Shown here: positions 61,809 through 64,000 of the stretch, one piece after another | Position numbering within the stretch: the first letter of the stretch is position 1 | Layout: each line of letters starts with the position of its first letter | NCBI RefSeq assembly: GCF_001500315.1 | Contig: NZ_LLER01000015.1 | Span: 1 to 64,000, forward strand | DNA length: 64,000 nt | Direction of reading: 5' to 3' | Source: Staphylococcus auricularis | GTDB lineage: Bacteria; Bacillota; Bacilli; Staphylococcales; Staphylococcaceae | Notes under the pieces: generated by a model | Databases searched by the model: none | What the model saw: only the letters and a program-made list of their open reading frames with translations | Told to the model about the DNA's origin: nothing | Made by a program: the position numbers and the translations under genes

Positions 61809-63047
61809 ATGTGTGAATTACAAGAAAAATTACAACAATATGCACGCTTATTAGTTGAAGTAGGTATGAATGTGCAAGAAGGACAACCAGTTTTTATTCG
61901 ATCTAATGTCAATGCGATTGAGCTGACACGTTACGTTGCAGAAGCGGCTTATCGTCGTGGCGCATCTGATGTGGCTGTTGAATTTAGCGATGATCGTTTA
62001 GCTCGTTTAAGATACGAATATGAATCGGAAGACTTTTTACGTAATCGCGCAGTCAATACATATGACGTGGATAAGAGATTAGACTATGCGAAACGTAATG
62101 CGGCAAACTTAGCGATTTTATCTGATGACCCAGATTTATTAAACGGTATTGATTCAGCTAAATTAAACGCATATCAAACTGAATATAGTAAAGCGCACAA
62201 AACATTTATGAGCATGATGCAAAACAATGAATTCCCATGGTGTGTTGCTGCGTTTCCTTCAAAAGAATGGGCACAACGTGTTTACCCTGATTTAGATCCG
62301 GATGAAGCGTTGAATCGATTCATTGATGAAGTGTTAGACATTGCTCGTGTTGACGGTAATGATCCAGTAGAAAATTGGGAGAAACACATTAATAACTTGA
62401 GCGTTCGTGCTAAACAATTACAAGAGAAAAATTACAAAGCGTTACATTATGTATCTAAAGGTACAGACCTCACTATTGGGTTACCTAAAGGTCATTTATG
62501 GGAAGATGCAACAAGCTATTCAAGTGAAGGTCAAGCCTTCGTCGCAAACATCCCAACTGAAGAAGTATTTACGGCGCCTGATCGCAATCAAGTAAATGGT
62601 TATGTATCCAATACATTACCATTGAGTTATAACGGCAATATCATCGATGGCTTTACGTTGACCTTTAAAGATGGTGAAGTCGTTGACTTTAAAGCAGAGA
62701 AAGGCGAAGCCGTATTAAAAGATTTATTAAACACCGATGAAGGTTCACGCCGTTTAGGTGAAGTCGCTTTAGTTCCAGATGATTCACCAATTTCAAATCG
62801 AAATACCATTTTCTACAATACGTTATTCGATGAAAATGCATCTTGTCACATCGCGTTAGGCTCAGCTTATGGCTTTAACGTCGAAGGTGGTACAGAAATG
62901 ACGACTGAAGAAAAAGTAGCGAGCGGATTAAATGATTCACTTGTACACGAAGATTTCATGATCGGTAGTGCAGATCTTACAATTTACGGCATCACGCAAG
63001 ATGATCAACAAGAAGTTGTTTTCGAAAATGGTAATTGGGCAGACTAG
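61809..63047 (+). CDS. ampS: M29-family aminopeptidase AmpS
   Basis: A 412-aa metallo-aminopeptidase of the thermophilic aminopeptidase T type: EKLQQYARLLVEVGMNVQEG start, GTDLTIGLPKGHLWEDATS, EGQAFVANIPTEEVFTAPDR (metal Glu and Asp), RRLGEVALVP, and HIALGSAYGFNVEGG with the ligand His, then EDFMIGSADLTIYGIT. It trims N-terminal residues from peptides in the cytosol. SD AAGGGGTG; the gene follows DUF1128. Confidence 0.95.
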   Translation: MCELQEKLQQYARLLVEVGMNVQEGQPVFIRSNVNAIELTRYVAEAAYRRGASDVAVEFSDDRLARLRYEYESEDFLRNRAVNTYDVDKRLDYAKRNAANLAILSDDPDLLNGIDSAKLNAYQTEYSKAHKTFMSMMQNNEFPWCVAAFPSKEWAQRVYPDLDPDEALNRFIDEVLDIARVDGNDPVENWEKHINNLSVRAKQLQEKNYKALHYVSKGTDLTIGLPKGHLWEDATSYSSEGQAFVANIPTEEVFTAPDRNQVNGYVSNTLPLSYNGNIIDGFTLTFKDGEVVDFKAEKGEAVLKDLLNTDEGSRRLGEVALVPDDSPISNRNTIFYNTLFDENASCHIALGSAYGFNVEGGTEMTTEEKVASGLNDSLVHEDFMIGSADLTIYGITQDDQQEVVFENGNWAD

Positions 63048-63082
63048 TTTAACTTAAGTATCTATGAAGTGAGGTAAAAAGG

Positions 63083-63604
63083 ATGGGAACTCGTAGAAGT
63101 AAAGCGATGTCAGAGTCTAGATGTGAAAAAGTGAAACAAATTTTTCCAACTGACACCAATCATCATCATACGCTATTTGGAGGCGTATTGATGTCAAATA
63201 TTGATGAAATATCAGCAATCAGTGCAATGAAACATGCAAATTCCAAAGTGGTCACTGCTTCAATGGATTCAGTAGACTTTTTAAAACCCATTAAGACGGG
63301 TGATATCATTGTTTTTGAAGCAAAAGTAACCCACGCAGGAACATCGTCTATGGAAATTGGTGTTCAAATCATTATTGAGGATCCTTTAAACAATGAAAGA
63401 CAACTTGCTGCATTAAGTTTTTTAACTTTTGTAGCGATCGATGATGATGGCAATACAGTAGAAGTTCCAAAAGTTTACCCAGAATCGGATACAGAAAAAT
63501 GGTTCCACGAAACTGCTGAAAAACGTGTTAAAAGACGTAAAGAACGCAGAAAAGAAAGCCAAGAAACCGTTGAATTTCTATCCAATCAGTTAAATATTAG
63601 ATAA
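63083..63604 (+). CDS. Acyl-CoA thioesterase (hotdog fold)
   Basis: A 173-aa BACH/YciA-type thioesterase: HHHTLFGGVLMSNIDEISAI, the first catalytic region (Asn/Asp and His), then DSVDFLKPIKTGDIIVFEAK and SSMEIGVQIIIEDPL. The tail (EKRVKRRKERRKESQ) is basic. It hydrolyses acyl-CoA to free CoA and fatty acid. SD GAGGTAAAAAGG lies before the ATG. Confidence 0.9.
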   Translation: MGTRRSKAMSESRCEKVKQIFPTDTNHHHTLFGGVLMSNIDEISAISAMKHANSKVVTASMDSVDFLKPIKTGDIIVFEAKVTHAGTSSMEIGVQIIIEDPLNNERQLAALSFLTFVAIDDDGNTVEVPKVYPESDTEKWFHETAEKRVKRRKERRKESQETVEFLSNQLNIR

Positions 63605-63618
63605 TGATTTCATAAAAG

Positions 63619-63659
63619 AAAGCGCTTATTGGGAGTACGAATCTCAATAAGCGCTTTTT
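63619..63659. terminator. Bidirectional terminator
   Basis: AAAGCGCTTATTG and its complement form a perfect stem with a 13-nt loop and T/A tracts, between two convergent genes. Confidence 0.88.
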
Positions 63660-63690
63660 ACATTTTGAGTATTAATGAATGTGTTGCAAA

Positions 63691-64000
63691 TTAGTCCATG
63701 TTATACATAAGATGCATCTCACGTTCTTTTGCTCTGAAATCTGTATTTGGATAATACATATTTTTAACTAATACGTTTGGACCTAAACAATTGAATTCGG
63801 AACAGTGACAGTTAAGTGCTTGAGCTAGTGGAGATGCGAGCCATTGTTCGAATACGTCAGTTAAGCGATCGGTCTTAATATTTGAAATGGTGCCGTTTTC
63901 ATCACCAAAGTCTGTCACGATCACGTTACCCGTAAACATATTGACATTGAGACGGTTTCGACCATCTGGATCATTACGCATTGTGACATTTTCAGTTTCA
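63691..64000 (-). CDS. YfkAB-type radical SAM protein, C-terminal end (gene cut by window edge)
   Basis: The minus-strand frame stays open to position 64000, so the N-terminal part with the SAM-binding CxxxCxxC is outside. The visible 100+ residues contain RNRLNVNMFTGNVIVTDFGD and the CxCxxxxC element CHCSEFNCLGPN of the radical SAM/CxCxxxxC YfkAB group, which would bind a second iron-sulfur cluster. Substrate unknown. Confidence 0.8.
   Translation of the reverse strand, partial: ETENVTMRNDPDGRNRLNVNMFTGNVIVTDFGDENGTISNIKTDRLTDVFEQWLASPLAQALNCHCSEFNCLGPNVLVKNMYYPNTDFRAKEREMHLMYNMD

Overview
The window is a chromosomal segment of a Staphylococcus, probably not S. aureus itself. It is AT-rich and has staphylococcal gene content and order: sdrH-like/mroQ/groESL; the Pmt exporter; ppaC-pncA; nos-pheA; pncB-nadE; pcrB-pcrA-ligA-camS; putP; gatCAB; dagK-rlmD; dinB; ftnA|murT-gatD; map; vraUTSR; ptpA-ytxH; ampS. 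The proteins look like S. aureus orthologues, but their sequences differ from the S. aureus versions as I remember them. The groEL-pmt interval lacks the prophage and leukocidin genes usual in S. aureus. I cannot name the species. I saw no tRNA, rRNA, insertion sequence, CRISPR array or prophage.

Layout. 1-4.5 kb: 3' part of an SdrH-like surface protein, the membrane protease MroQ, and groESL behind a promoter carrying both a CtsR-like and a CIRCE (HrcA) operator. 4.5-7.5 kb: an AT-rich DUF1430-type permease and its ABC ATPase with no recognisable bacteriocin gene. 7.5-13.1 kb: an aminotransferase, a small membrane protein and pmtRABCD, with two palindromes as likely PmtR operators. 13.1-18.1 kb: thioredoxin-like protein, a DUF1700/DUF4097 pair, a C45 hydrolase, two small ORFs, and a YolD-like gene under a LexA box. 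18.2-22.6 kb: lactonase, a frameshifted aldehyde dehydrogenase, pyrophosphatase, nicotinamidase. 22.8-31.1 kb: beta-helix protein, SdcS, pheA and nos (nos has a stop at codon 4 of its expected reading frame), pncB-nadE, a DUF2179 protein and a NETI protein. A candidate structured RNA lies before purB.

32.9-46.4 kb: YerC, pcrB-pcrA-ligA-camS, putP, gatCAB and dagK. 46.6-55.5 kb: rlmD, an unknown membrane protein, dinB, an exonuclease, ferritin with a PerR box, murT-gatD (lipid II amidation), an ArAE exporter and map. 55.6-64 kb: vraUTSR (cell-wall stress), carbonic anhydrase, a BrkB-family protein, ytxH/ptpA, DUF1128-ampS, an acyl-CoA thioesterase and the C-terminal end of a YfkAB-type radical SAM protein cut by the window edge.

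Themes. Several genes meet in NAD metabolism (pncA, pncB, nadE), cell-envelope stress and wall modification (vraUTSR, murT-gatD), genome maintenance (pcrA, ligA, dinB, LexA-controlled yolD) and peptide export or signalling (mroQ, Pmt, the DUF1430 exporter, the CamS signal peptide). The main oddities are the broken aldehyde dehydrogenase frame, the early stop before nos, small unannotated ORFs, a 150-nt structured intergenic RNA, a 14-bp-stem hairpin element after camS, and several terminator-like hairpins placed directly before start codons.
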